This document shows positions 1 to 12,273 of a DNA stretch of 64,000 bases, piece after piece. Under the pieces are notes generated by a model. The model made no database searches. It was not told the origin of the DNA and was given only the letters and a program-made list of their open reading frames with translations. Numbering within the stretch: position 1 is the first letter of the stretch; each line of letters opens with the position of its first letter. The position numbers and the translations under genes were made by a program. Source of the DNA: Xylaria sp. FL1777. Taxonomy: Eukaryota; Ascomycota; Sordariomycetes; Xylariales; Xylariaceae. Location: NCBI GenBank assembly GCA_022578965.1, contig MU400506.1, positions 558,001-622,000 of the forward strand. Reading direction: 5' to 3'.

Positions 1-3000
1 CGGCTCTTCTGGCTTCATAAAAAAGCCATTCGTTGCGCCACCACCAAGTAAGCATGCTTACGTGCCTCCGCCCCGAGACGCTCCCGTCACAAGGATTTAT
101 CGTAGGGAGGAGGACCCCGAGATAATCGGAACACAAGCAGAATCCGTCGATACTGCTGAGAAGGCCAAGCCTAATCCCACCGTGAACACCGAACCCCAGA
201 ACGAGGATCAACCCAAACCCACCACGCTAAAAGAGAGAATTGCGCTCCTCCAAAAACAGCAGGCAGAATCTGCTCAGCGACTTGCGGGGGCCATTGCTAA
301 GAAGGAAAAACCCGCGCGACCACCGAAAAAGCGCCTAGAGAGTAATGGTCCACAGGAGACAACTGCGACACATCAAGCGACAGAAACGTCACCTCCATTA
401 GATCGCAAAGATTCAGCCGACGTCGCTAGTAAAAACTCCATGGACGAGTCTCACTCTGCGAGACAATCTTTCAATATCAGTCGCACGCCCACTGGTCTTA
501 TTGAGAATGATGGAAATGAAGCTGACATGTCGGGGGCCGGCGATACTACGGAAGGCCAAGAAGATCTCACTGGACATGATGATAGTGATGAGAAACCTAA
601 GCCAATTTCACGTGAGGCCAACGCGTCTGAGGAGCAGGTCGCTGGAGAGGACGAAGAAGAGGAAGAGGAGGAAGATATTGATCCAGAAATCAGGCGGAGA
701 GAAGAGCTGCGTGCGCGTATGGCAAAGATGAGCGGTGGTATGGGCATGGCTGGCATATTTGGTCCGCCAGGTATGATGGGCTTAGGTGGTCTCCCTATGA
801 AGAAACCGAAACCCTCCATCCCCGTGGAACGACGGCCTAGTGGAATGTCTGAAAGGCCATCTTCTCCAGGAACGACAGCACCCCCAATACCTGTCATGAT
901 TGCGCTTCCGGGTATGGGGAATATGGGGAAACAAAAGGAACCAGAACAAGTTCCCGAACCCGAATTGAAACAAGAACTACTTGAAGAAGAGGCCACTCCT
1001 ATCCCGATAAGTGATAAGACAAGCCCAGAGCCTGAATGTAGGTTAACATTTGATCACGTATTCTCAACGATGTGAGGACTTGCATACTGACACAACGCAG
1101 CGACATCTCCATCGACTGGAGCCCCACCACCAATCCCGGGAGGTCGGCCGGCACCACCTCCCATCCCTACGGAGTGTAAGTCCTGGAAGCATGCCTCTAA
1201 ATGTACTGTCTACTAAGATGTGCTTCTAGCTCGACCTCCTCCTCCTCCACCGCCAGCTGCTGTTATCTCGCCTAGCCTAGGCTCAGAGTCTGATGATGAA
1301 TTGTCTGAAAACACTTCAAAACCACTTGAGACTCCCAAGGCTGAAATATCTCCGACAAGTCGTGGGCTACCATCAATACCCATGGCTTCACCTCCCTTAC
1401 CAACGTCACCTCGTTTCCCGAGTGACAACCGCAAGTCATATTTGGGAGAGGAGACGTCCCCAGTGTCACCCGGCTTGCCTCCACCGCAAAACAAAAGGAA
1501 TAGCCGGCCGCCACCTCCTGTTCCTGGCGTTGCCCCTCCGGCGCCGACGCAGACAAGACCACCGCCGCCTCTCCCTCCCACGACTGCGCTTAGTCGTGCT
1601 TCCACTGCTGACGAGCTCACCGGAATGCCGATGAAACACGTTCAACAAGACAACGGAGACGAAGGAGAAGTAACGGAATACGAAGGCGATTATGACACTG
1701 ATATCGCATCTTCCGCCCACCATAAGGATGCCCTGAAGGCCCATATAAGAGGATCAAGCTTTGATGACAGCTCTTCGGTGCGCTCTCCAGCGCGTGAGTT
1801 TCCACCTACGCTTCCGCCTCTAGCCCCGAGCAGCAACGCTCCCAGAGCTGGTCCACCTCCAATTCCCACTCCGACTACTTCAGGTTTCAGGACTTCAGTA
1901 GATATCTCTCGAGCTGGTCCACCACCAATTCCTAGCCAGCCTGCTCCACGCTCAAGAGGTTCAGCAGACATTCCTCGAGCTGCCCCACCCCCTCCGCCTA
2001 AGGCGGTTCCGTATACATATGACGATGATGATGATTACGACCCCTACAACTATAACGCTATACAGACACCTTCTATTTCATCTCATAGTGCGACTATGCA
2101 CGAAAAAGCGGGAGAGTATACGCCATATCAAGCCCCCCCTCCTCCGCCACCATCATCCTCAGCAGACCGCCGAGCACCCCCTTCAACACCAACTGCTCCA
2201 AGAGCACCTCCCAAAAAGTCTATAGATATTCTTAGGCCATCTCTTGGGAAACGGTCGATGGATGCTGGTCGTCCCTCTATTTCTCTGGAAAGTGGGTTTA
2301 TGGCAAATGAGGTTGACCTAGCTAGCCACACACAATGGTGGCTCTCGCAGCATGGAGTTCCGCCCGCGTTTCAAGGACGGAAGGATATTTATACTGAGAG
2401 CAACGAATCAAAATCAACTGAAGACGGGAGGAAATTTGTGACTAAGGAAGTCTCGATTCTATTCCAGGACTACTCGCAGACTGTTATTGCTGTTCGGTAT
2501 GACCCCAACGATCCTTCCCAAACTGAACTAGAACAACGACACGAACCCCCTCCTCGAACATTGCGACAGGATGAACTCGAAGAAGCGTATGAGAGATTTG
2601 GGCGGCGACTTGCGCATTCAGTTGCTTCGAAGAAAGACTCAGTCGTCGGTGACGGAACACCACAAGCTCTTATCCTCGAGCTTCTTCAGCCTCTCAAGGA
2701 AGCTCTATTGCCTGTTGGGACCCGTGCATACGGCGCACTAGTCTACGCTAACTTGGCCAACGCAGCAACGCAGTTAAATGACGAGATTAGACCAGGTGAC
2801 ATCATTTCTATACGCAACGCTAAATTTCAAGGGAAGCATGGACCGATGCACGCCAAATACACAATAGAAGTTGGTAAACCTGACCATGTTGCGATCGTCG
2901 CCGAATGGGATGGTACAAAAAAGAAGGTGCGTGCATGGGAGCAGGGCCGGGAGAACAAGAAAGTCAAACAAGAGAGCTACAAACTAGAGGATCTGAGGAG

Positions 3001-3064
3001 CGGGGAGGTCAAGATCTGGCGAGTGATGCCGCGGACTTGGGTTGGCTGGGGTCCAAAGGACTAG
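1..3064 (+). CDS. BBC1/AIM3-like SH3 adaptor, 3' part
   Basis: This is the C-terminal part of a cortical actin-patch adaptor of the BBC1/AIM3 (Mti1) type. In the yeast family the protein binds type I myosin and WASP at endocytic patches. The frame is open from base 1, so the 5' end with the usual N-terminal SH3 domain lies outside the window. Exons are <1-1037, 1101-1175 and 1230-3064; both introns keep the phase (donors GTAGGT and GTAAGT, acceptors CGCAG and TTCTAG). The visible part is disordered: an acidic Glu/Asp run near 650-690, then many polyproline stretches (positions 1230-2220) that look like SH3 ligands. The last 250 residues (from about 2300, beginning MANEVDLASHTQWWLSQHG) form the compact C-terminal domain of BBC1/AIM3 proteins, which has a cysteine-proteinase-like fold. 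The family call rests on this domain plus the polyproline context; the SH3 domain itself is not seen. Confidence 0.85.
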
Positions 3065-3628
3065 GATTCTGGAACCATGCCAACTTATGGCTCTGTGTGG
3101 CCTGTCCTCCTAAGTGTAGGTGCAGATGGAAGCATCATCACTCAGAGGACCAGTCTCAGTAGAGACAGCTTTGAACACCGCAGGTCCAGCCCTTATAGGT
3201 AGTAACGGATGGGGATGGACAAGCCCACAGACAAACCATCATGTGTTGCAGATCAAGAAGTAATAATTCCTTTAGCTCGATGTACTATTGGCATGAACCA
3301 AAGAAATGGAATAACTATGAGTTATCACCTCACGGCGACTAGGCGGGGTATTGTAAAGACACTTGTGCTCAGAAGATGCTTGCATAGCTCCAAATATACA
3401 TTGTCGTTAATTCACCCTACGGAATGAGATGCGCTTATTTTCATGTTCAGACGAAGGTGTGTCGAACTGAGCGTAGATCTGACCCAATAGTCGGTAAGAA
3501 ATAGTAGACAGCCCTATGCAAAGGGAAAGTTATAATACACCTCGCCTCGGGTCTACGCAGTCTTCGTCATCATCGATAAACACTAATACAATTCCAGCTT
3601 ACAATGTCTAGGTGCTGATTGAATATAG
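3065..3628. other. 3' flank of BBC1 and unresolved 5' end of the next small gene
   Basis: No independent gene is visible here. A strong donor-like GTAAGA at 3494 could open the intron that ends at 3628 before the small gene. One ATG at 3424 reads in the right phase into that donor, but the resulting first exon has no recognisable character, so I do not call it. Confidence 0.4.
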
Positions 3629-3755
3629 CTCCGAAGCGCGATGCCGCCGGGGAGTCCATTTACGACAATACGTTCGGTCCTGGTCTTCCAAAGAAAGGTA
3701 AGACACGTTCTTCGATGGTCGTGGCCACTTACAAACCGTAGTTGACCCCATGTAA
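3629..3755 (+). CDS. tiny conserved-looking spliced protein, C-terminal exons
   Basis: Two exons, 3629-3697 and 3742-3755, join across a 44-nt GT-AG intron (GTAAGA ... CCGTAG) and end in TAA. The phase is kept. The encoded tail starts PKRDAAGESIYDNTFGPG and, after LPKK, closes with VDPM. It is polar and looks like a real conserved peptide, not random translation. The stretch just before 3629 ends ATATAG after a GCTGAT branch-like sequence, so an upstream intron is expected and the start codon lies further left. Candidates are ATG 3424 through donor 3494 and an ATG at 3518 through a weak GTTATA donor. I do not recognise a family. It lies 570 bp downstream of the BBC1-like gene on the same strand but has its own intron structure, so it is probably a separate gene. 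The full protein is probably under 60 residues. Confidence 0.5.
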
Positions 3756-5039
3756 TAAATAAGGTATGCGGATACTAGCTAGCTCTATAACCCACGAAAC
3801 CAGCAGTCCTCTTTCTTCTACTGTCGCTTTTTCCCCTCCAAATCCTAACTGCCCCGACTGCAATGGGATCTCCATGACCTCTCATCGTCCTCGTTATAGT
3901 ATAGACTAAAGCTATTCGTATTCATTTTTCACCTTATATTCATTTATTCATTCATTTACTTATACCTCTGCCAAAGCGCACCACACACGTTGACACATAT
4001 ATGTTACCCAGATATATAGAATGCCTGCCTGCCTACCTGCCTACCTGCCTACCTGCCTGAAATCTTCGCCGACATGGGGCCTTAAAAGAGGCGGGCCAAC
4101 CCATCATCTCTGCATTCTCCCACTTGCCGCAAAGATACTTGCAAAATTCCTCTTAGATGGTCTTGCTATAGCGTCAGCATGTGATTTGATTTGATGATGA
4201 TGAAGAGAGCCCTCATATCTGTCTCTGTCTTTTGGTTGTAATAAATCGAACTTGCTTCGCCCGCTGCAGTCCAAATTTCATTACCATAGTTTGCTTATCA
4301 GAATTCTCTTATGAGTACAACTCCATATTTTGGTATGTGGCATGCAAAGACTTGAGATCATTGTTGGTATATATATATAAATATGTGTGTGTGATATAGA
4401 TAGTGTTGGGAGTGTTTTCAACAAGAAAGCTGGTAAATTTACTGATAGCGGTGTAGAGTTAATAGAGCATCTAAGGTGGTATACGTATAGACGAGACTCT
4501 TCTAGCCTTTGACTCTAGTGAGAGGTTTGATTTCGGGTGTGTCCTGTGAGGTAACACGCTTTGCAGTTGTTGGGCACGTAATTATTCCATAGGAGAAAGC
4601 CAACCTTCTTTTCTCCCATTTGTACCAAATCTTGGTGAGGCCATTAATATAGTTATACTTATTGTTATTCAAGAGTTCATATCTTTGAATAGATGGCTAG
4701 AGATTAAACCAGTATTTTTAGAGGTACAGAGATGATAGAAAGAAACCGATGAGTGAGCACCTATATAACCATGATATCCTTCAAGAAACCCTCGTCTAAC
4801 ATTTAAAGAGGAAGAGGAAGAATAGCCTTCTATAGTTATGGTGCCTGGGCAAAAGTCGATGTTTACGCGGCACACTCGCAAGTAGGTATTGCTTAACTGC
4901 CCACAAGATCTCTGGTAAATAATATACAAATTAAAAATGTACTCAACAAAAATGCTTCGTCGTGGCGTCGTATGGTCGGTTATTGCTTGGTCGGCGATAA
5001 TCGCTCGTTGCGTGCTTCTCTACGGAAACCACACTATTG
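3756..5039. other. intergenic region between small gene and LAM gene
   Basis: I see no gene. It holds a CCTG/CCTA tetranucleotide tract at 4023-4059, AT-rich stretches, and probably the 3' UTRs of the converging genes on each side. Confidence 0.6.
4023..4059. repeat. GCCT/ACCT tetranucleotide microsatellite
   Basis: About nine tandem tetranucleotide units alternating GCCT and ACCT, in noncoding DNA. Confidence 0.9.
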
Positions 5040-8000
5040 TCACCTTTCGGTGATAGGATCGGTAATCGATTTATCAGTTCCTTGGGATCTGGCTTTAGGA
5101 GTGTCCTTTTTGCGGTCAATCACGGATTTAAGGACATCAAGCTTCTCCTCCGTAATCCTGATTGCTTCTTCAACCTCTTTCTCGCTCATGCGCTCCTCTT
5201 GCAACTTCTCTTCCATTGTTCGAAGCTCAGTCACTCGTTTGCGGATGGGTGTCGCGCCATCATTCATCCGGTGAAGCCCAACTCTTTCTTCCAGCCAGTC
5301 CCATAGCTCACTCTCTTCTCGCCTCCATATCTCTTCGTACGCCACAGCACGGTCAGGGTAGCTAGAGAACGCGACACCACGTCCGTAGCCAATACTTCTG
5401 TTTTGACTATTGAAACCGAAGCCGAACCATGTCGAAACTAGTAGTCCAACAAGGAGACCATAAACTACATTGCCGGTCATGACTGGTTTGAGTATGTCAA
5501 CAATTGGTCCTAGAATGCCATGTAGAGGCTCAAATAGGCCCCAATCATTAGTTTTGGGGGATGTCGAGTCGACTGGTCCTTTGAGAGAGTCCTTGGTGGT
5601 GCGACTCAGCTTGCCCTTCGCTTTCTTCTTCTTGCCTTTAATAGCCCCATCAAGGGTGGTGGCACGGGCCCGAGAAGATACGGCACTCTTTAAACTAGTA
5701 GACAGGTCTTTCCAATACGCTGCTTGGCCGTCTTTGGCACCTTTCTCGATTGCACCTGTTATTTGTTAGCCGTTGGCTGAAAATCTAACGGAAAAATAAG
5801 ACTCTCACCCTTTAACCAGCTCTTACCACTCCATTCAATAGTGCAGTTCATCATCACACGAGTCGTGTTGTTTTCTCCCCAACAGAGACAATATTTGGTT
5901 TTGACGGTAAAGATATTCCCATTTGGCACATCAGGTGTTTGCGTAGTGACAAGTACACTGACCGCTTTCTCGAAGTCAATGTGTTCGATTGTCTCAGTAA
6001 CGTTGCATTTGGTTTGCTTCGGCCCTATAGGGGCGTTTAGAGGCTTGGTGTACGAGTAAGCCCGGCTCTTATTCTCGGGAGACATTCCTTTTTTGTCTTC
6101 CATCTGAACATCAATGCATTTTTGATCGTTGGCCAGCCATTTCGCCATCCATGTGACGGATGTAGTTCCGAACATGAGATCGAAAACTTTGCCTAAAGGC
6201 GCAGTGATAATATCGTCTGCAATCACCACTTCAAAGTGACTATCTGGCTCGCTACATTCAGTTGGCCCGTGAGCAGCAGGCCCAAGAAAATCAGCGGCGC
6301 CTGATGATGGTGCAGCATCAGGCTTATCTGCACCCCCATTGGGTGCCATAGAACTAGATACTTTTCTAGACACGCCTTTCTCCCCACTGGTCTTCATCAG
6401 ACCTGATTCTGTCGGTTGAGTTTCCACGGGAATATCCTCGTCTTCCAGGTCCTCATCGTAGACATCATCGTCATCTTCACTATCATCATCCTCGGATTCG
6501 GAACCGCTCTGACTTCCAGGGGCGCCTCCTTCGGCATCAACTTTCTCAGTCTTGTCGCCACCTGTTTCATCGATCGAAACGCCGTTCAGTGAGCTACGTA
6601 GAGCGGGATGGCCGAGTTTCCAAATGTCGACTATCAAATCGTAAGTAGAATCACGACTTGTGAAACTTGCGAACACATGCTTCGCATGTAAAGTCGAGAT
6701 CATAAGACCATTTTTGAAAACCAAGGCTGTGCTCCTTTTCTCTACTGATACGATTTCGTTGAAACTCATGACTAGCGTGGTGACCCATCCCAAAATATTG
6801 CTGCTGAAGCAGATATGTCCTTCGGATACATAAAGTCTCCCATGAGCGAGAATCTCCCGTTGCAAGGCACAGCTGTAGTCTTCAATAAGATAATCATCAT
6901 CTGGGACGCTTTTGAACAAGACATGGAAGTCTCGATTGCGTTTCTTACTCGCGACAGCGAACCCTGTAAGTTTAGGAGCGCTACCAGCGGCCGCGGGGTG
7001 TGCCACCGAAGCGTTGGCTGCGGCAATAGCAGCACCAATAGTTGTTCCAGTGCCCGCTGTGCCACCTGTACTACCACGCTTGCGTCTCCTCGTCTTAGAG
7101 ATGGCGCTACGTATGCTTGAACTGCGCTGAACACCGACCCCATCCCCATAGACACTAGTCGGCGGCGTTGTGTTGGCATAGTCGTATAGCGACCTGGGTC
7201 GATCCAGACTCAAGTCATCAGATGGGCCATCGCCATTAGCTGGTGAAGTTTCGGGATCAACTGGTGCGGATTCTGAGCGTGCTCGGGACTCAGTCGCTGA
7301 TTTGGCGAACCTTGCAGCTGTAGGAGTAGGAGTTGCGCTGACGGTCTCCTGAAATCCAAGCTGACTGAGGCTCAGTTCGCCCATACCCAGAGTCTTAACA
7401 GCAGGTTCCTTGCCATTCATGTTTGAATTCTTCAAATCCTCTGCAGGTGATTCAACTTCGACCCTGTCGTCATCAGCAGGCTGCATTTCCTTTGAAGTAT
7501 TCGATTTCGGCCGATTTCCAGCTGGAGTCGCACCGGTAGTTGTGATAGTACTGCTTAGGGTATTAGCAGCATTCTGTGCTGCCGAAAACATGCTGGAAAA
7601 GAATCCTGTGCCTGGTGTTGGTGGTACGGCGTTCTCAGGTGTGGGGGTCAGGGGCGCTGATATGATATTAGAAAGCTTGCTCGGGCCGATGCTCGTTGCT
7701 GAACCTGATCTCGCTCTCCTATGCGATATCATGTTACCTGAGGGAGAAACGATCACATTGGGATTGCTGAGAGGCAAGTTTCTGCTTTTCGGAGGAGATG
7801 AATCAACTGGCGTCGGGGGAGTGTTGACAATTGCCGGACCCGGGGAGTCGGAAGACGGCGGGGTACGCGGGCGGACCGATATTTCAAGTGGCGGTTGGCT
7901 TTTGCGCCTCCGACGAGATTCACGGAATGCTATATCGGATTCATGGGTATCAGAGTGCGAAGGAGCTGCCGAGCCCGGCCGAGAATCTAAGTCAACTGAG

Positions 8001-9284
8001 ATATCTTGGCCCTGGCGATTGTCGTTTTGACCTCTCGAGCTTGGGGAAGTACCCGTGCTCTTCCTACTTCTGAAGGCGTCCTTGATCCTACCAGCAGGCG
8101 ATCTTGAGCGGCGAGAGGATGAGTCGGAAGGAGGATGTAGACCAGTTTTGCTTGTTGACAGCGCACGAGGACTATCGAAGGACTGGTCGCTATAGGCAAC
8201 GGAGAAAGTTGCAGATCGCGAGAGACTCTCCAGGGTCTCTTGCTGGTCCAAATTTTGGACCTCGGGAAGATGATCGGCCTGAATGATGGGCGACGAGGTT
8301 GTTAAATGACCGATCTGAGACGGATGAGTTGAGGGCACGGCGGGCCGCCTAGAGAGATAATGAGTGAATTAGGATATTCGTTCCAATGGTATGCTGAATG
8401 GAGATGCTATATGTGCACGCGTAGACAGCGAGACGATGTAAAACTGAGAGGGAGGCGGTGATGTTGGGTCATTGGATGAACAAATGCCTGGAGAGGGACT
8501 GCACGCGGCTAAGCGGCTAGGCAGCTAGATAACAGGTACAGTGCGCTTGGGGTTTACGAGGGAGGCGCAAGTCTGACGTCTGGAAAGAAAGATGGATCCT
8601 AGTCCACATCAGAGACCAACCTAACCCTGAGATGCCAAGGATGGGATGGACTAGACGTGCAGTAGGTGTGCAGTAGGTAACTACACCGGGCACCGATACA
8701 TGGGATGACGTACGGAAGAGACGGAAGAGGCGGGAAGAACGAAGAGGGGGGAAAGAGAGCGTGGGCGTACGTGTCAGCCGACGATGTGATTGATAGCAGC
8801 CACCGCTTCTGTGGTGATGCTTTGCAGTGTATGTGCAGGTTGATTCACAGTAATAAGAGTGGGCGGGTGGGGATGGATCATGATGTCTTGTAAAGTACGC
8901 AATGTACTGTAGACAATTAGGTATCACTTGGTGATCTGGGTGATGGTAGGTAATGATAGTAAACTGATAGCAAACAACTCACAACTCAGACTCTATATCC
9001 CGCGCACTGTCGAAGTCGGCGCTGTCCGCCTCGGCATCCTCAATGTCATCACCATCCCCGGCCGATTCGCTGGACTGCGTCGTCACTAGGAGGGAGCCGG
9101 GTCCAGACCCCTCTCTCTCGCTTTCGGGAATGCTGGGATGTTCCTCGTTTTCGGTGCTCACTAATGAACCGAAGCTTTCGTTGGAAGCTTGTTTCCTCCA
9201 ACGGCCTCTGACACCCAGCTTTTTAGGAATGAGCTTGACAGCAGCCTTTTTGGTGCTATTGCTGGTGCCAACAGCATCCATCAT
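5040..9284 (-). CDS. LAM/Ltc-type sterol transfer protein (GRAM + VASt + TM)
   Basis: A membrane-contact-site sterol transporter of the Lam/Ysp2/Ltc family, predicted to sit in the ER and move sterol to the plasma membrane. Exons are 9284-8983, 8348-5809 and 5755-5040 (1185 residues); splice phases agree at both junctions. Residues 1-560 are disordered and Ser/Thr/Pro-rich with basic patches. The GRAM domain is about 568-680 (contains FHVLFKSVPDDDYLIEDYSC), followed by an acidic Asp/Glu run. The StART-like VASt domain is about 796-950 (HFEVVIADDIITAPLGKVFD ... EWSGKSWLKG). One transmembrane segment at about 1043-1062 (VVYGLLVGLLVSTWFGFGF) and a coiled coil near 1090-1160 close the protein. 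The central exon has no usable ATG at its 5' end; it opens with an acceptor (CTCTCTAG), and the only good start is ATG-ATG at 9284 in a basic exon ending in a GTGAGT donor. The first intron, 634 nt, is unusually long. Confidence 0.93.
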
Positions 9285-10677
9285 GGCCTATCAGTTATGA
9301 CTGGTGGCTGACATGCATGCAACCTGAAGATGAAAGGCCGTGAGTCTCGGGTGCAGGATCGGATGGAATTGATGGAATTGAAAAGGAGGTCTTGTCGTAC
9401 ACAACCAAGATTCTGAAACGAGTGTGAGGACAGATGGAATGCCAGATGGGAGGACAGAGAGGGGGACAGATGCAATGAGAACACAGAAAGACGCTATCAA
9501 GACAAAGGCGATGAAGGCTAAGAGGATGGTTGTCAATTGTGGTCAATTGCTCTGCACTTGTCTAACGTACCACCACAGCTGCTACGATGGTGTCATCACG
9601 AGATGGCAGCAAGATGCAATTAGATCTGCGATGTATGGTCCAAGATGATTACAATGGTAGGCGATTTGCAATTAGGTTTCTGCGAGCCGTACAACAAACA
9701 GGTAGGGTGTTGTGGTCGGAATTCTATGTTAGATTTGTTAGGAGGAGGCGAATGGGAATGTGCACATGTTGGAGGAAGATGAGAGGTGTCACATATTACT
9801 GTTCGATGATGTAGAGATCCGGAACCCTGGTCTGTGCCTCAGGTTCGTGATGGGTTTGCTGGATAAGTAGGTGCCCCCTTCAGCTTTAGCCCCTGAACCC
9901 CTCTATCGCCCCGGGAAACTTAGAAATGAGCTAACTACCTAAGTCTACTTAGCGAATGCCAATAGCGCTGTCAAGAATTAAACTCTGTCTCATCGCTACA
10001 TGTACTGTAAAGTACGGGTATTTCGAGTTTCAGAAAGCAGAACATCATACCTACATTACGTGCAGGCTTGAAATAACTACGGTACCTAATTCAGGTAAGT
10101 TATTGTGTACTAGGTACCTGAAAGTCATAGTATAGTATAACTACACAGAATAGGTAATATAATATTTGCTTGTGCTAGTAGTTATAACGTATCAGAAAAT
10201 ACTCAGGTAGAACTCACCCTTTGTTTTACAATACTTAATGTTTTTCATATGTTTATCAGCCATTTCCTTCTGCCTGTGAAGTAATGAAGATGACATAGGG
10301 GGTGCTCTTTGTTTGTCCAGCTGCTTGTGCTTGCATGTAAGTACCTGCATAAATGGGTACCGAGTGTACCTACCTACCTAGTAGTAGGTAACCTCTGGCT
10401 TAATACCTACCTAGGTAGGTACATAGCCTCTTTCGTGTTTCTACATCATCCCCAGAAGGAAAAAGACCACCACAACTCACATACCAATCCAAGCAAACCT
10501 CAGACTCTCCGTTTTCTCCATTAGATATACCCATGTTCTCACATTTCATGTAGTCCACCATACAGGTACACATACCCGTGACTTTCATGCTTGTCCTCTC
10601 TGTCTAGCGAGATTTTGAATACCCCCGCCCTATTTTGTGCTTTGTCAATCAAGACACATTCGGAGCCCGACCTCAGG
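9285..10677. other. divergent intergenic region
   Basis: Promoter space between the LAM gene (-) and the MIT-domain gene (+). It contains an exact 18-nt palindrome TACCTACCTAGGTAGGTA at 10404-10421 and related GGTACC/TAGGTA fragments near 10080-10120. No supported gene. Confidence 0.6.
10404..10421. repeat. 18-nt perfect palindrome (TACCTACCTAGGTAGGTA)
   Basis: The sequence equals its own reverse complement. Its core TACCTAGGTA recurs exactly at 13480, 13577, 31266, 41551, 41754, 47906 and 63113, always between genes. Confidence 0.9.
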
Positions 10678-12273
10678 ATGGAGTCATCACCGCTGATCAA
10701 GGTATAATCGATCGTTTCTATCAGTTTCATTTGTAGCAAACTAATCGAATGACAGGCCCACGACCATGCTAGAGCTGCATCCACCGCAACCCATACCTCG
10801 GAGACCACAGTCGCCATCAATGAGCATACAAGAGCTGCCGGCGAGTTTGCCAACGCTGCCAAGGACACCACCTCAGTCGAAGCTTTGCGCACCCTCAAGC
10901 TACTCGAGCAACATCATCGTAGACTATCCGAGCTACTCCAGGCTCCGTTACAGCCACCGTCATCGCAAGCCTCTACCGAGGCCGATTCCCAAGAAGACGA
11001 AAAGGAAACCACCCATTCAGGTTCCGACCCTGCGACAATTCCAACGAAGTTGTTGTCCAACGAGAAGAATTCACCACCCAAGCCGACACTTCTGAAGCAG
11101 CCCAGATATCCTGCGCGAGACTTAGGCGCTTCTATCGCCAGTAATTTAGCCTCCGCTCGGGGTATCCGCTCCAAGTATAGATCACAGCCGCTGAGCCCTA
11201 GTGTCTCCAATACTGAGGCGCCAGGGAGCTTAGAAGGCGCCTCGAAGAAAACCGCATCACGGTCTCGAATGCAAGATATGCTGGACAACTCCGATAAGAC
11301 GAATGCTATACCCTCCCCTGATCGAACTGCCGGGTCAGGTGAAGATTCGTCTTCAAGGGGGATACCAGACTCATCAGCCGCATCGGGCGATGAGGGGTTC
11401 TCTAGGTTCTATAGTGCTTTTGGGAGCATTATAAACAAGATCTCGGCTCCACTAGCATTTGCTGGGCTCCCTTTAATTAGCGAAGAACAGTCCGAGGAGC
11501 AACATCCACCCCCACCCCCCGAAACGCCCGCCCAGAAAAGGCTAAGGGTCAGGCATCCTCCCTCTAACTTGACAGAGCCGGATATACAGAAACTGTATTC
11601 GAAAGCGGCCATCCGCGCTGTTGCTCGAGAAGGGCACTCTGCAAATGACTCTTTCTATGTGGTCCCTACTAGTGGCCATACGGCTTCCTATGCAAGCATA
11701 TTAACCTTTGCCGACAAAGAAAAACGTCGACTGGAAGGCTCAGCTCATGCGACTATGGGAAATCTACCAGAAGATGCTGACGAGGATGACTTCGTTGATG
11801 CTAGGGAATCTCAAATGTCTCATTCGCCGGCTCTCAAGAAGAGGACAGGCAAAGGCAATACTGACAACATAGTCGAGGAACTCTATCTAGAAAACAAGAG
11901 CCTCAAGGACATGATCGACTTGCTCAGCAAACGGCTTCACGCGTTCGAATCAATGTCACAAAACTCCGGGATGAGATTAGCAGAAAGCATGCGCTTGATG
12001 CGCCCCGGATCCCCTCTATCGTCAGTTGGCAAGCCCGGTGTTCCTGAAGAAATCTTGGCAAGAGAGAACAGCGAGCTCAAGCAACAAAACCAGGCTTTAA
12101 TAAGACAAAATGAGGAGCTGGAGAAGAGTTACACCAAAGCCCGTGCTAATCTTGTACGATACAGGGAGAAATGGGACCAGCTCAAGGCAGGCGCTAAGGC
12201 TCGCCGAGCCGGTAGTGCCCAGGGAAATTCCGAGATTGTTGATGAAGGACTGAGATCACCAAATCTAGCCTGA
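10678..12273 (+). CDS. MIT-domain coiled-coil protein, Atg38/NRBF2-like
   Basis: Exons are 10678-10701 and 10756-12273 (513 residues). The short first exon encodes MESSPLIK and splices in phase (GTATAA ... GACAG). Residues 8-70 form a helical hairpin rich in Ala and charged residues (AHDHARAASTATHTSETTVA ... LRTLKLLEQHHRRLSELL), typical of a MIT domain. A long disordered Ser/Pro-rich middle follows. The C-terminal 180 residues hold two coiled coils (IVEELYLENKSLKDMIDLLS and a second Glu/Gln-rich heptad stretch after residue 400). N-terminal MIT plus C-terminal coiled coil is the plan of Atg38/NRBF2, the autophagy-specific subunit of the Vps34 PI3-kinase complex I. That assignment is an inference from architecture; a MIT protein of the ESCRT/Vps4 pathway is the alternative. 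The gene model is secure, the function moderate. Confidence 0.85.

Noticed and set aside
451..996. Serine-rich minus-strand open frame
   Set aside because: It is the antisense shadow of the acidic BBC1 exon; the Ser runs come from GAA/GAG codons read backwards.
7410..8030. Long plus-strand frame of about 206 codons
   Set aside because: Antisense to the disordered part of the LAM gene, with no domain or codon logic of its own.
8517..8927. Minus-strand frame of 136 codons upstream of the GRAM exon
   Set aside because: Lies within the inferred long intron, His/Ser/Thr-rich without family signal, and not needed to complete the LAM protein.
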